From Cohaesibacter haloalkalitolerans (lineage in GTDB: Bacteria > Pseudomonadota > Alphaproteobacteria > Rhizobiales > Cohaesibacteraceae), in NCBI RefSeq assembly GCF_003574655.1, contig NZ_QNUM01000002.1, forward strand, positions 62,001 through 126,000: DNA of 64,000 nucleotides. Direction: 5' to 3'. Positions within the stretch are counted from its first letter, which is position 1. Each line of letters starts with the position of its first letter. Shown piece by piece: positions 26,192 to 35,466 of the stretch. The position numbers and the translations under genes were made by a program. The notes under the pieces were generated by a model. The model was not told the DNA's origin. It worked only from the letters and a program-made list of their open reading frames with translations, and searched no databases.

Positions 26192-26634
26192 TACCCTTAG
26201 TCGTCTCGGATATTCAGGATGACGAAATCGAGACTGTCGTTGCCCTGTGGCAGGACTGCGGTCTGACACGCCCGTGGAACAACCCCTATAACGATATTGC
26301 CTTTGCCCGCTCCCAACCCAATTCGACCGTGCTGGTCGCCCGTCTCGAAGATGGCGGGCCGATTGTTGCTGCGGCGATGGCAGGCCATGACGGTCACCGC
26401 GGCTGGACCTACTATCTCTCGGTTGCTCCGGATCACCAGAGTGCAGGTCTCGGCAAGGCGATGATGAAGGCGGTTGAGGAATGGCATCTGGCACAAGGCA
26501 TCTGGAAGTCCCAGCTGATGGTGCGCACAGGCAACGAAAAGGTCATCAGCTTCTATGAAACACTGGGCTACAATGTTTCTGCAACCCAGTTGCTGGAGCG
26601 CTGGATCGACTCGTCAAAGCGCGGCGACGTCTGA
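26188..26634 (+). CDS. YpeA-like GNAT acetyltransferase
   Basis: 148 residues. It matches the YpeA subgroup by the N-terminal LWQDCGLTRPWNNPYNDI, then AGHDGHRGWTYYLSVAPDHQ, the acetyl-CoA loop QSAGLGKAMMKAVEEW, and a C-terminal FYETLGY. The start codon overlaps the stop of the oxidase gene, giving a two-gene operon. The acceptor is unknown. Confidence 0.88.
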   Translation: MIPLVVSDIQDDEIETVVALWQDCGLTRPWNNPYNDIAFARSQPNSTVLVARLEDGGPIVAAAMAGHDGHRGWTYYLSVAPDHQSAGLGKAMMKAVEEWHLAQGIWKSQLMVRTGNEKVISFYETLGYNVSATQLLERWIDSSKRGDV

Positions 26635-26853
26635 GCAGGCCCGGATGGTCGCCAGAGCCGTCGGAACCACCGAAAGACCGTCGGAAGAATGCTTGGGCTC
26701 GTTCGTATGGCACTCTTGAAAAGGAAAGTCTTTTGAGAGCAGGAAGACAGGGGGACGTGCAACGTCCTCTCGCCTGCCGCCCCTTCTTGCGACTGATGGC
26801 AGGTTATTTCCCAGCCAGATCGTCAGGTAGCTGACTGTTTGGCCTTGGCTTCG

Positions 26854-27111
26854 TCAGCGTCTGGGGCCAAAGAGGATCAGAATGATCCAGATCGGTACGA
26901 TAATCACCATCCCGACGAGGATATTGGGGACCACCCAGATCACCAGCCAATTCACCGTCAGCTCGATCGCATCGGTCAGTTGGTCAACATAACTTGCCAT
27001 GCCGGGAAAGATATCGCGGCTTGTGACACCGAGAAACCCCAGCACCGTGCCGGTAATCAACGAGGCAAGCAGGGCCTTGCCCAACCCAGACAGCATTCTG
27101 GCAAATCGCAT
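26854..27111 (-). CDS. Small membrane protein resembling DUF6460
   Basis: 85 residues with two hydrophobic helices: an N-terminal LLASLITGTVLGFLGV and a C-terminal NILVGMVIIVPIWIILILFG followed by PRR. The closing IVVPIW-type helix and basic tail resemble the alphaproteobacterial DUF6460 family. GAGGAGAAAAGC before the ATG at 27111 sets the start. Function unknown. Confidence 0.65.
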   Translation of the reverse strand: MRFARMLSGLGKALLASLITGTVLGFLGVTSRDIFPGMASYVDQLTDAIELTVNWLVIWVVPNILVGMVIIVPIWIILILFGPRR

Positions 27112-27386
27112 GCTTTTCTCCTCGCGGTCTCCCGTTGGCGTATAACGGACTTTCCTGCCCGACACACCTATCTCGGACCGGTGTCGGCCAGCATTAGGCA
27201 GAATGCCGAAGCCCCAACTCACCGGTTATCGCACAGCCACCGGAAACTGTTCACGTTTCCGGCTTCGGTTCACTTTCTTGTTCCGATTCCACCGCTGATG
27301 TCAATTTCTCAAGTCTGCCCCGATCCGCCCGCCTGCGCCATAAGACCAAAGGCTCTCACACTGCTTACCGTCTTCACCGCCCACCC

Positions 27387-29534
27387 TCAGGGCTTGAGGC
27401 TGAGGCCTGTGTCAGGGTCGGCAAGAGGGAAGCCATTGATGCCCCCTTCCAGAGGGATGGACAAGGAAGGCTTGCCCGGGGCCGCCCCTGACGGATCGAC
27501 AGGATCCGGCGGCGGGGTGCCTGCGGGTTCGTCCGTGACGGTCATGCCTTCAGTCGGAGCCGCGCCACCTGTCTCGACGGAAGATTGCTCCGGGGCAGCA
27601 TCGGAAGCCGACTGCCCTGCCTTATCCACCTCCTGAGGGATTACCTCTGGGGCAAGGACCGGATTGATCTCCTGATTGATCACCTGCGGAACACCGGGCG
27701 CCAGAATATCCTTGTTGTCGGGCACCACATTTTCCCTCACCTGACGAAGGGAAATACGGGGCGCGTCAAACGAGCCACTCATCAGGAACGGGATTTCCCG
27801 CTCCGGCGCTTCCGTCGAATGGCTGGCAGGGTCCGAGCTTCGGTAGATCGCCAGCGTGCCGGGGAAATCCAGCTCACCGTTTTCAAAGCCATAGCGCGCC
27901 GCCCCCAACAGGGCCCGCTTGCCTGATGTCATGCGCAGACCTTCGATATCCAGCGTCTGGTCGGCCAGTTGGCCACGGATCGAAAGCACATCGAACTCCG
28001 ACTTGCCCTGGCGCAGCTTTTCGCTGTCAATGTCGCGCCCTTCCTGCAAGGCACTCTGGAACAAGCCCAGATCGAAATGATTGAGCTCGCCATCGGTCAG
28101 CACCACCGACAGGGTGCCATGCGCATCGGCCAGCGTCTCATCAAGATGAGTGCCCCGTGCCTGCAGGTCCAGCTCCATCAGGGCCGTGCCCGTCAGCAGT
28201 TCGTCTCCGGACAGCTCCCGCGTTACACCGGCAGCCGAGATACCGTTGGCCTTGGCACGCAGGCTGGTGTTCATCCGGGTTGGATCATCGTTGTCCTGCT
28301 TCATGTCGAGGGTGGCTTCCAGCCGTCCGCCATAGGCATAGGCCTCGCCGATGGACACGGAAACCTGATTGTCGCGCGTCATCAGGGAAGCCGCAGCCCG
28401 CCCCAGATTGACCGGCCCGAGCTTCAGGTCCGTCGCGGACAGCCGGATGTCGAAGTCGACGGATGCCGCCTTGCTCCGGGTGAGATCATAGTGCATCAGT
28501 TCATCGATGCTTTCGGGCATACGCACATACTGGGCCAGATCCAGCACGTCGCTTGCCAGCGTCCCCTGAACCATCGGGCGGCTTTGGCGGAAATCAAGTT
28601 GCAGGACGCCGTTGATCTTGTTCTTGTCGAGGCTGGCGTCCAGATCGGAAAGCGCAATAGAGGCTCCAACCAGATTGGCGCGCGCCGACAGGGACGCAGG
28701 CCCCAGATCGCGGCCCGAGGGCAGGTCACGCCCCGACCAGTGCATGAAGTTGCTGAGCGACGGGGTGCTGAAGGAAAAATCTCCTTCAAACTGGAAGTTC
28801 GACATGGTCGCCGCAGATCCATCCAGCGAGATCTTGAAGAGCGGCGACGACAGATCAAGAGACAGCGGCGACAGCCCACCCGCAAACAGCTCCATCGGCT
28901 TGCCGGAGCTTGCCTTCAGCTCGACTGTTTCGTCACGCCACAGCGCTGTCCCCTTGATTGAGGCAGTCTTTTCGGTGCGCGGCCAGTCAAACGCCATGTT
29001 GATATCGGAAACCTGTTCCTCGGTGCCAGAAACATCGTCCTTGAAATGGGCGACGCCTTGGGTGATCTGGAAATTGCCCAAGGTCAGATCGGACAGAGTG
29101 AGACGCCCGTTGTCAGTCTTGAACAGGGAGCCGCCGCGCAGGTCCCAGGAGAAGGCTCCCTCCTTCTGGCGAACCAGTTCGAACACCGGCTCGATCAGAT
29201 GGAACCGGCGCACCTCGAATTTGCCAATGAGCAACGGTAGCCAGTACATCTGCGCCCGCAGGGTCTGCATAGAGACCAGCGGCGGTTCATTCTCTCCCAG
29301 ACTTGAGGCGATTTCGATGTCTTTTAGCTTGACCGTCAGATAGGGGAAAATCGTGACAACGGGTTCGCCGTGTACCGTGACGGGAAGCCCCAACCAGTCC
29401 GAAATCTGCTGGGAAATCTGGTTCTTGACCAGTCTGGTATTGATCAGATAGGGCGTAGCCATGACCAACCCGACCAGCAAGATCAGGAATGCCAATGTGC
29501 TCCACAGGATACGGATCCGCATGGTCCTTGTCAT
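27387..29534 (-). CDS. AsmA-family protein
   Basis: 715 residues. A signal-anchor helix (about residues 8-28) is followed by an AsmA N-terminal domain (TPYLINTRLVKNQISQQISD, then LGLPVTVHGEPVV) and the AsmA C-terminal repeat region with LSLSIG-like strands to about residue 600. The last 115 residues are rich in P, E and A and probably disordered. AsmA proteins lie in the periplasm, anchored in the inner membrane, and are tied to lipid transport to the outer membrane. An ATG at 29522 is an alternative start. Confidence 0.85.
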   Translation of the reverse strand: MTRTMRIRILWSTLAFLILLVGLVMATPYLINTRLVKNQISQQISDWLGLPVTVHGEPVVTIFPYLTVKLKDIEIASSLGENEPPLVSMQTLRAQMYWLPLLIGKFEVRRFHLIEPVFELVRQKEGAFSWDLRGGSLFKTDNGRLTLSDLTLGNFQITQGVAHFKDDVSGTEEQVSDINMAFDWPRTEKTASIKGTALWRDETVELKASSGKPMELFAGGLSPLSLDLSSPLFKISLDGSAATMSNFQFEGDFSFSTPSLSNFMHWSGRDLPSGRDLGPASLSARANLVGASIALSDLDASLDKNKINGVLQLDFRQSRPMVQGTLASDVLDLAQYVRMPESIDELMHYDLTRSKAASVDFDIRLSATDLKLGPVNLGRAAASLMTRDNQVSVSIGEAYAYGGRLEATLDMKQDNDDPTRMNTSLRAKANGISAAGVTRELSGDELLTGTALMELDLQARGTHLDETLADAHGTLSVVLTDGELNHFDLGLFQSALQEGRDIDSEKLRQGKSEFDVLSIRGQLADQTLDIEGLRMTSGKRALLGAARYGFENGELDFPGTLAIYRSSDPASHSTEAPEREIPFLMSGSFDAPRISLRQVRENVVPDNKDILAPGVPQVINQEINPVLAPEVIPQEVDKAGQSASDAAPEQSSVETGGAAPTEGMTVTDEPAGTPPPDPVDPSGAAPGKPSLSIPLEGGINGFPLADPDTGLSLKP

Positions 29535-30649
29535 CTATCAAACCGTTCCTTCTTAGTGGATCGCGGCTCGCCCACGGCCGTCAAGGGCGAGCGACCTTCA
29601 GCCCCGCACCTTCGATGTCAGGACCTGGGCCAAGAACTGCCAGCTGCCGACGGAAGCCCTATGGAAGCCCATAGAAGCCAGTCTGAAGAGTGGTCCTGAA
29701 GGCCATGTTACTGCCTCATACCTCTCGTCCTGTTGTCACCGGGAAACCGGTAACGACTGCGCACCGTGTGTCACGCTACGTGCCACTCAGCCCCATCGAA
29801 CCGGTCTGAGCCGATATCAACGTCAGTTTGGAACCATGGCCGCACATGCTGTTTGCCTTCAGCCGGAATCGCTCCCGTTCAGCAAACAATCGGCGTGACA
29901 GCCTCACCACGATAAAAATTTTCTTCTAAAGGCATAAATCTGCCCATATTTCGAGCACATACTATCTAGCCGAGGGAAGATTGTACAAATCAAAATGTGA
30001 CGGGCGGTTGGTTAACAACAGGGAAAGAAAAGACCACAGATGCGACGCGCTGCCGACAAGGATGAATTGCAGCAACCGGCATGATGAAATAGGCGGCGTT
30101 GACCTTTACGTTGGCGCCACCCATGTCAAAAGACGAGACGGGCAGATTTTCACATACGGAACCTCAAGGATTTCACGTTGATATTGAGAAACCCTCCTAC
30201 CGACAAGACCCTCCGTCAGCGGCAGTCAAAGCACCAACCCGCCCAATAATATTGATAAATAAGTTTTTTCTAATAGATATTTCCAACTAATAATTACGCC
30301 AAAAAACTTTAGCAATAATATTTTCAATTCCATTATTGCTCTTCATAAAAGAATAAATACACCAAATAAGAGAGAAATTCTCAACAGATGCCACAAAAAT
30401 ATGGATTATTTAACTGATATTTATGAATGAAATAACTTACATTCCCACTTTCTGATCAATTTAACAAGAAAGTACTTCATTATTCATTCTTAGACACGAT
30501 ATGTATGGATGACAGCTTCGGTGTGAGGCTCTTTGTCCAAGCGCCTTTTGGACGGGAGATTCACCCGAGATCAAGCGGGCGATGACAAGTCCGTGCATTC
30601 CGCTACCTATCCCGGCTCAGGCCGGGACCCTTTCATTCACCATGCCCGC
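29535..30649. other. Long non-coding, partly AT-rich region
   Basis: About 1.1 kb between AsmA and the ABC permease gene. From about 30180 to 30500 the DNA is strongly AT-rich compared with everything around it and has no ribosome sites or protein-like frames. Within it AGCAATAAT (30311-30319) and ATTATTGCT (30332-30340) form a perfect nine-base inverted repeat. Near the end, TCCCGGC-TCAG-GCCGGGA (30610-30627) is a strong hairpin that may end the permease transcript (minus), although no T run follows. Confidence 0.45.
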
Positions 30650-32377
30650 TCACTCGTGCATGGACCGCCCTGACGTGCGGGAGAGCAGAATGACCGGCAC
30701 GATTCCCACCAGCACGATTGTCAGCGCCGCGAGCGCGCCCTTCTCGAAGGCCTCCAGCGAGGCCTGCCCATAGACAAGGGTCGCCAGTGTGTTGAAGTTG
30801 AACGGCCGCAGCAAAATGGTTGCGGGCAGCTCTTTCATCACGTCGACAAAAACCAGCAATGCCCCGGACATGAGCGCCGGGCGGATCATTGGCAGATCGA
30901 TTTCCACCAGCGTCTGCCAGGGGGAGCGACCGAGCGTGCGGGCGGCAGCTTCCAGATTGGGAGAGACGCGCTGCAACCCGGTTTCCCCTGCCCCATAGGA
31001 CATGGCCATGAAGCGGACGCAGTAAGCGTACAGCATCGCAGCGCCGGAACCGATCAGAACAAGCCCGGAAGCGATGCCGAACCATTCCTTCATGCTTGAG
31101 GCAATGAGATTGTCGAGCCAGGCCACCGGAATGAGGATCCCCACGGCCAGCACAGTGCCGGGCACCGCATAGCCGATCGAGGATAGCCGCGTGACGGCCT
31201 TCACCAGTGCGCTCTTCTGGCTGCGAGCGAAATAGGCAAGCGCCGTACCGAGAGACGCTGTGAGCAAGGCGGCGACCGACGCCAGCAACAGCGAATTGCC
31301 TGCGGCGGCCAGAAAATCGCTGTTGATGTTGTCGCGCCAGTGGAACAGGACCGAGCGCATCAGAACCGATGCTGGCAGCACAAAGCCGAGCAGAATGGGC
31401 AGCAAGCAGACCAGAAAGGCCGCCCCTGCCCGCCAGCCTCTGAGCCGGAAGCTCGGCAGGGACTGATAGCGCCGGGTTGTCGTGGCAAAACGCTGTTCGC
31501 GTCGGCCGCGTCGTTCCAGCCACAGCAGCAACAGCACCACCACCAGCATGACCGTTGATATCTGCGCAGCCCCCGCAAGGCTGGCCCGATTGAGCCAGGT
31601 ATCATAGACGCTGAAGGTCAGGGTCTTGACCCCGAAGAATTCCACCGCCCCGATATCATTGAGGCATTCCATCATGGCCAGCGTCACCCCGACGACAATC
31701 GCCGGTCGCGCCAGCGGCAGGGCCACGGCAAAGAACAGCCGCACCGGCCCTGCCCCAAGGGTCCGCGCCACATCAAGGGCACAGGCCGACTGCATCAGAA
31801 AGGTCGCCCGCGTTGTCAGGAAGACATAGGGATAGAGCACGAAGCTCATCACCAGAATGCTGCCGGGCAGCGACCGCACCTCGGGAAACCAGTAATCGCG
31901 AGCGCTCTTGAAACCGAACAACCAGCGGATGAGCGTTTGCGCCGGGCCGGAATAGTCCAGCAGATCAACTGCCGTATAGGCGACGATATAGGTGGGGATG
32001 GCCAGCGGCAGCAGCAGAGCCCACAGGAACACCCCCCGACCGGGAAACCGGCACATGGTCACCAGCCAGGCGGAGGAGACCCCGAGCAGACTGGTCAGCC
32101 CCCCAACTCCAAGCATCAGCCAAACCGTCGTCATGATGGAGCGCGGCAGCACTGTTGACAGGAGATGTGGCCAGACATCGCCTGCGTCACCGAATGCAAT
32201 GGCCAACAGCGAAAGCACTGGCGCAATGACCAGCAGCAGGACCAGCAACAACAGCCAATAACCAAGACGCGAGCCGCCACCGGTGCGTGGTGGAACAATC
32301 AGGCTGGCGAGGCGTCCTGCCTCAGCCACCAGCCTTCTGACACCGGATACCTTGGTCGCATTTGCGGTTTCGGACAT
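30650..32377 (-). CDS. Ferric iron ABC transporter, fused double permease (FbpB/SfuB-like)
   Basis: 575-residue inner-membrane protein with about twelve helices and two BPD_transp_1 domains, the fused form usual for iron-specific permeases. Each half has an EAA-like loop; the second is EAARTLGRSPWQTLVEIDLP and the first DVARTLGAGPVRLFFAVALP. AAGGAGG directly before the ATG at 32377 sets the start. The matching binding protein is at 34423-35466 on the same strand, but a plus-strand MFS gene lies between, and no ATPase gene is in the window. Confidence 0.9.
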   Translation of the reverse strand: MSETANATKVSGVRRLVAEAGRLASLIVPPRTGGGSRLGYWLLLLVLLLVIAPVLSLLAIAFGDAGDVWPHLLSTVLPRSIMTTVWLMLGVGGLTSLLGVSSAWLVTMCRFPGRGVFLWALLLPLAIPTYIVAYTAVDLLDYSGPAQTLIRWLFGFKSARDYWFPEVRSLPGSILVMSFVLYPYVFLTTRATFLMQSACALDVARTLGAGPVRLFFAVALPLARPAIVVGVTLAMMECLNDIGAVEFFGVKTLTFSVYDTWLNRASLAGAAQISTVMLVVVLLLLWLERRGRREQRFATTTRRYQSLPSFRLRGWRAGAAFLVCLLPILLGFVLPASVLMRSVLFHWRDNINSDFLAAAGNSLLLASVAALLTASLGTALAYFARSQKSALVKAVTRLSSIGYAVPGTVLAVGILIPVAWLDNLIASSMKEWFGIASGLVLIGSGAAMLYAYCVRFMAMSYGAGETGLQRVSPNLEAAARTLGRSPWQTLVEIDLPMIRPALMSGALLVFVDVMKELPATILLRPFNFNTLATLVYGQASLEAFEKGALAALTIVLVGIVPVILLSRTSGRSMHE

Positions 32378-32701
32378 GCGACCTCCTTGGGCTGGCGCCG
32401 AACTCAGGGGAAAACCGTATTCTTGAGAATTAAACACATATTTTAATCAGGCCACGAAATCAAGCTGTCCCTAGGGCTGAACCAGTTGCATATGAGCCAT
32501 GTGGGCCGCCTTCGTGATCAGATTGTTCTTGCGCTTGGCGTTAAATTAAGTATTTTCCATCAATATAGGCCCAATATCCCAAGTCTCCCCCGATCGCTTC
32601 TCTCGTTTCAGTCTCGTCTCAAGTACGGGCTCGTCTCAAGCGCGGGGCTTTTCCGATTCCTGAAATTTGAACTGCATGGCCCCTTGCGGGTGCCTGCAAG
32701 C
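32378..32701. promoter_or_regulatory. Divergent promoter region of the ferric permease and the MFS gene
   Basis: About 320 bases, with an AT-rich core around 32425-32450 close to the permease start. I looked for Fur- or Irr-type boxes and saw no good match, so iron control cannot be shown from the sequence. Confidence 0.4.
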
Positions 32702-33904
32702 ATGCAAGTGTCCACCGTTATGCCCAATCAATATCTCGTTCTCGTGCTGGTTTTTGTCGGCTCCTTCTCCAATGCCGCGACGGTCCCTTTCATGGGACTG
32801 TTCATCATTGAAGATCTCCAGAAGTCGCCGATGATGATCAGCGTCTACTCCCTTGTGGCCACCGTACTGGCCGTTGCGGCGAACCGCTTCGTGGGGCACA
32901 AGATCGATCAGGGTTGGGACATCCGCAAGCTCCTCCTCGCCTCCATCCTTGCCTATCTTGCTGCGATGAGCTCGCTGCTGTTCGTCACCAGCTACTGGAC
33001 GCTTGTGACGATGTTCGCGGCCTGTCTGGCGATCGCCAACACCGCCATCGGCACCATCCTCAGCTTTGCCCGCTTCTATGCAGACCAGAGCCATCTGGAC
33101 TCGGCCAAATTCAATTCCCGTGTACGCGCCATGATGTCCCTTGCCTGGATGGTCGCTCCGGCGCTCTGCTTTGCGCTGGCCAGCGTCTATGGCCACATGA
33201 TCGTTTTCCAGCTGGCTGTCGCGATCGGCTGCGTCTGGTTGCTGGTGTGGAACATCACACTGAAGCAGCCATTTCGCCGTACCCATCCGGCCCATCAGGA
33301 TTCTGCGGCAGCCAGTGCAGCAGCGGCCAGCAATTTCAACTTCCCGCTCTGGGCCGCCACGGTCGCCTGCTTCTTCATTGCCCTTGGCAACTCGCTGGCG
33401 CTTTCCTCGGCACCGCTGTTCATGATCAAGGAAGCGCATCTGCCCGACTATGCGCCGGGGCTGGCCATCGCCGTCAAATGCTTTTTTGAAGTGGTGGTCA
33501 TTCTGGGCACGCCGGGGCTGCTGAAAAAGATGGGTGCCCGCAACGCGATGATCCTGGCCAGCATGATGGCCGTTGTCTGCTATGGCTATCTTTCCACCAT
33601 CACGTCACTGACGGAAATGTCCATAGCCTCGGCCATCGAAGGCACCTATTTCGGCATCTTCGCGGCGGTCAGCATTTCCTTCATGCAGTCCTTTGCTCGT
33701 GGCTTCATCGGCAACGCCATGGCGCTCTACACCAACTCGATGTTCCTTTCAGGGCTGGTGGGCGGCTCGCTGATGGGCATCATCGCCAGCTACAGCGACT
33801 ATCGCACCGCCGTGCTGTCTGCCTCGCTTGCTGCGGTTGCCGGTATCATCACGCTGGTGGCGACCCGTCGTGCCGACAGGGAAGCAGAAGAACTGCCAGC
33901 CTGA
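32702..33904 (+). CDS. MFS transporter, sugar-efflux (SetA)-like
   Basis: 400 residues with about twelve helices. The start region QYLVLVLVFVGSFSNAATVP, the loop NRFVGHKIDQGWDIRKLLL after helix 2 and the central cytoplasmic loop rich in alanine match the sugar efflux transporter subgroup. The ATG at 32702 is preferred; MPNQY at 32720 is also possible and neither has a strong ribosome site. Codons further upstream in frame encode no membrane or conserved sequence. It interrupts the ferric transport genes on the opposite strand. Confidence 0.82.
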   Translation: MQVSTVMPNQYLVLVLVFVGSFSNAATVPFMGLFIIEDLQKSPMMISVYSLVATVLAVAANRFVGHKIDQGWDIRKLLLASILAYLAAMSSLLFVTSYWTLVTMFAACLAIANTAIGTILSFARFYADQSHLDSAKFNSRVRAMMSLAWMVAPALCFALASVYGHMIVFQLAVAIGCVWLLVWNITLKQPFRRTHPAHQDSAAASAAAASNFNFPLWAATVACFFIALGNSLALSSAPLFMIKEAHLPDYAPGLAIAVKCFFEVVVILGTPGLLKKMGARNAMILASMMAVVCYGYLSTITSLTEMSIASAIEGTYFGIFAAVSISFMQSFARGFIGNAMALYTNSMFLSGLVGGSLMGIIASYSDYRTAVLSASLAAVAGIITLVATRRADREAEELPA

Positions 33905-33928
33905 GACGGTTCTCTCAGGAGACTTCGA

Positions 33929-33993
33929 GCGGGAGAAACCGAGAGACTCCCGCCCCAAAATGAAAGTGCCACGACGGGAAGCCGTCGTGGCAC
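33929..33993. terminator. Two adjacent hairpins after the MFS gene
   Basis: GCGGGAG / CTCCCGC (33929-33935 / 33947-33953) is followed by a perfect twelve-base stem GTGCCACGACGG-GAAG-CCGTCGTGGCAC (33966-33993). On the plus strand no T run follows. On the minus strand the second stem is followed by TTTCATTTT, so it could terminate minus-strand transcripts crossing the hairpin array at 34029-34312. Confidence 0.6.
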
Positions 33994-34028
33994 AATCCAT
34001 TAAAGGCAATCGGACAGGCGGAGAGTAA

Positions 34029-34312
34029 ACAAGGGACCAGCTTGTCCACTATTTTGACCGAATGCCTTCATGTCCAATCCCGCATTCTTGTCTTGTGGGC
34101 AAAAGCCCGGTATGCATAAGACCGTATCGTTCGATGACGCGCATAATAAAGGGACCAGCTTTATTTTCATGCCACCGAATGCGGGACCGTTTGGGGTTGC
34201 GCTCCTTACAGTCGGTCGACGCGAGAGGACCAGTATCGCATCTGTCGTCTGCCAAGCGCTTATTGGGTGAAGGGTCGCCTAACGGCCATGGACTGTAGGA
34301 CCAGTACAGTCC
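34029..34312. ncRNA. Array of four hairpins with identical GGACCAG loops
   Basis: Four inverted repeats enclose the same seven bases GGACCAG. Hairpin 1: ACAAG / CTTGT (34029-34045). Hairpin 2: AATAAAG / CTTTATT (34145-34165). Hairpin 3: GCGAGA / TATCGC with one mismatch (34221-34239). Hairpin 4: GGACTGTA / TACAGTCC (34290-34312). The stems share no sequence but all pair, so structure plus loop is what is kept. Further smaller stems lie between them (GGGC-AAAA-GCCC at 34097-34108; TATGC / GCATA at 34111-34145). The strand of the RNA is not decided. No open frame here has a ribosome site. Confidence 0.55.
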
Positions 34313-34319
34313 GCCTCGC

Positions 34320-34412
34320 TTTGCCACTGGGGGCAAATCGGCTTGCCTTCAACCAATTCGATAAAATTCCTTCTTTCCTTCGGTTCGAACCACCCGGATT
34401 ATTCCAATCCGG
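34320..34412. other. Hairpins between the array and the ferric-binding gene
   Basis: TTTGCC-ACTGGG-GGCAAA at 34320-34337 and CCGGATT-ATTCC-AATCCGG at 34394-34412. The second starts 11 bases past the stop of the ferric-binding protein gene and may be its 3' end, though no T run follows on either strand. Confidence 0.45.
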
Positions 34413-34422
34413 TCAGCGTCCC

Positions 34423-35466
34423 CTAGTTGGCACCAGCATCAAAATCCACGATATCGACCAGCTCGGACGCCTTCTTGCGCGCATCGGCAATCTCGCCGAG
34501 GGCAACGCTATCGGGCTTGAAACTACCCCAGCTCTTGACGATGGCTGACGGCTCGACACCATCCAGCACAGGATATTCGAAGTTGCCTTCCGCATAGATC
34601 TGCTGGGCTTCGGCCGAAGACAGGAATTCCATCAGTTTGATGGCGTTATCCCGGTTCGGCGCATGCTTGACCAGCAGCATGCCGGAAATGTTGACATGGG
34701 TGCCGCGCCCGTCGGTGTTGGGGAACAGAATGCGGACCGAGGCGGCCCATTCCTTCTGTTCGGGCTCCTTGTCATTGGTTTGCATCTGACCCATGTAGTA
34801 GGTGTTGCCGAGAGCAAGATCGCATTCACCCGCATAGACGGCCTTGACCTGGGCGCGATCATTGCTGGTTGGGCGGCGCGCCAGATTGGCCTTCAGCCCT
34901 TCCAGCCATGCACGGGTTTCTTCTTCACCATGATGCACGATCATCGAAGCGATCAGGCCGATGGTGTAATCATGCTGGCCGGAGCGGGTGCAGATGCGGC
35001 CCTTCCATTTCGGATCGGCCAGGTCTTCATAGGTGATGCTATCCTGTTTGACCCGTTCTTTCGAGGCGTAGACCACCCGTGCCCTGGTGGTAAGACCAAA
35101 CCACTGGTTATCGGCATCACGGTATCGGGCGGGAATATTTGCCTTGAGAATATCGGAAGCCACAGGCTGGGCGATGCCCTGTTGCTTTGCAGCTTCCAGA
35201 CGACCGACATCGGTGCTGAGCAGCAGGTCTGCAGGGGAGTTCTCCCCTTCTGCCTCAATGCGGGTCTCCAGACCCTGCTTGGCAAAGATCAGATTGGCTC
35301 GAATGCCCGTCTCTTTCTGGAAGGCTTCCAGAAGTGGCTCGATCAGGAACGGCTGGCGGTAGGAGTAGATATTCACTTCGCTGGCAGCAAGGCTGGCGTT
35401 TGTGGATATCGTAAGCAGGGCGGCAACGGATACCGTCGCTCGGAGGGCCCGGCAGGAATGTCTCAT
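34423..35466 (-). CDS. Ferric iron ABC transporter substrate-binding protein (FutA/FbpA-like)
   Basis: 347-residue periplasmic protein with a signal peptide (MRHSCRALRATVSVAALLTI, cleavage near ASLAASEV). The mature protein opens with EVNIYSYRQPFLIEPLLEAF and has NTYYMGQM, the paired tyrosines used for iron in this family, and a C-terminal EGNFEYPVLDGV. GGAGACAGAC before the ATG at 35466 sets the start; upstream in-frame codons would bury the signal. It belongs with the permease at 30650-32377; the ATPase is missing here. Confidence 0.92.
   Translation of the reverse strand: MRHSCRALRATVSVAALLTISTNASLAASEVNIYSYRQPFLIEPLLEAFQKETGIRANLIFAKQGLETRIEAEGENSPADLLLSTDVGRLEAAKQQGIAQPVASDILKANIPARYRDADNQWFGLTTRARVVYASKERVKQDSITYEDLADPKWKGRICTRSGQHDYTIGLIASMIVHHGEEETRAWLEGLKANLARRPTSNDRAQVKAVYAGECDLALGNTYYMGQMQTNDKEPEQKEWAASVRILFPNTDGRGTHVNISGMLLVKHAPNRDNAIKLMEFLSSAEAQQIYAEGNFEYPVLDGVEPSAIVKSWGSFKPDSVALGEIADARKKASELVDIVDFDAGAN

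Noticed and set aside
30234-30333. Short AT-rich minus-strand frame starting MELKILLLK
   Set aside because: No ribosome site; in a strongly AT-rich stretch such short hydrophobic frames are expected by chance.
34070-34270. 66-residue plus-strand frame inside the hairpin array
   Set aside because: No ribosome site, composition not protein-like, and the paired arms explain the sequence better.
34381-34412. GGTTCGAACC resembling a tRNA T-arm
   Set aside because: No acceptor stem, anticodon arm or D-arm at the required distances on either strand.
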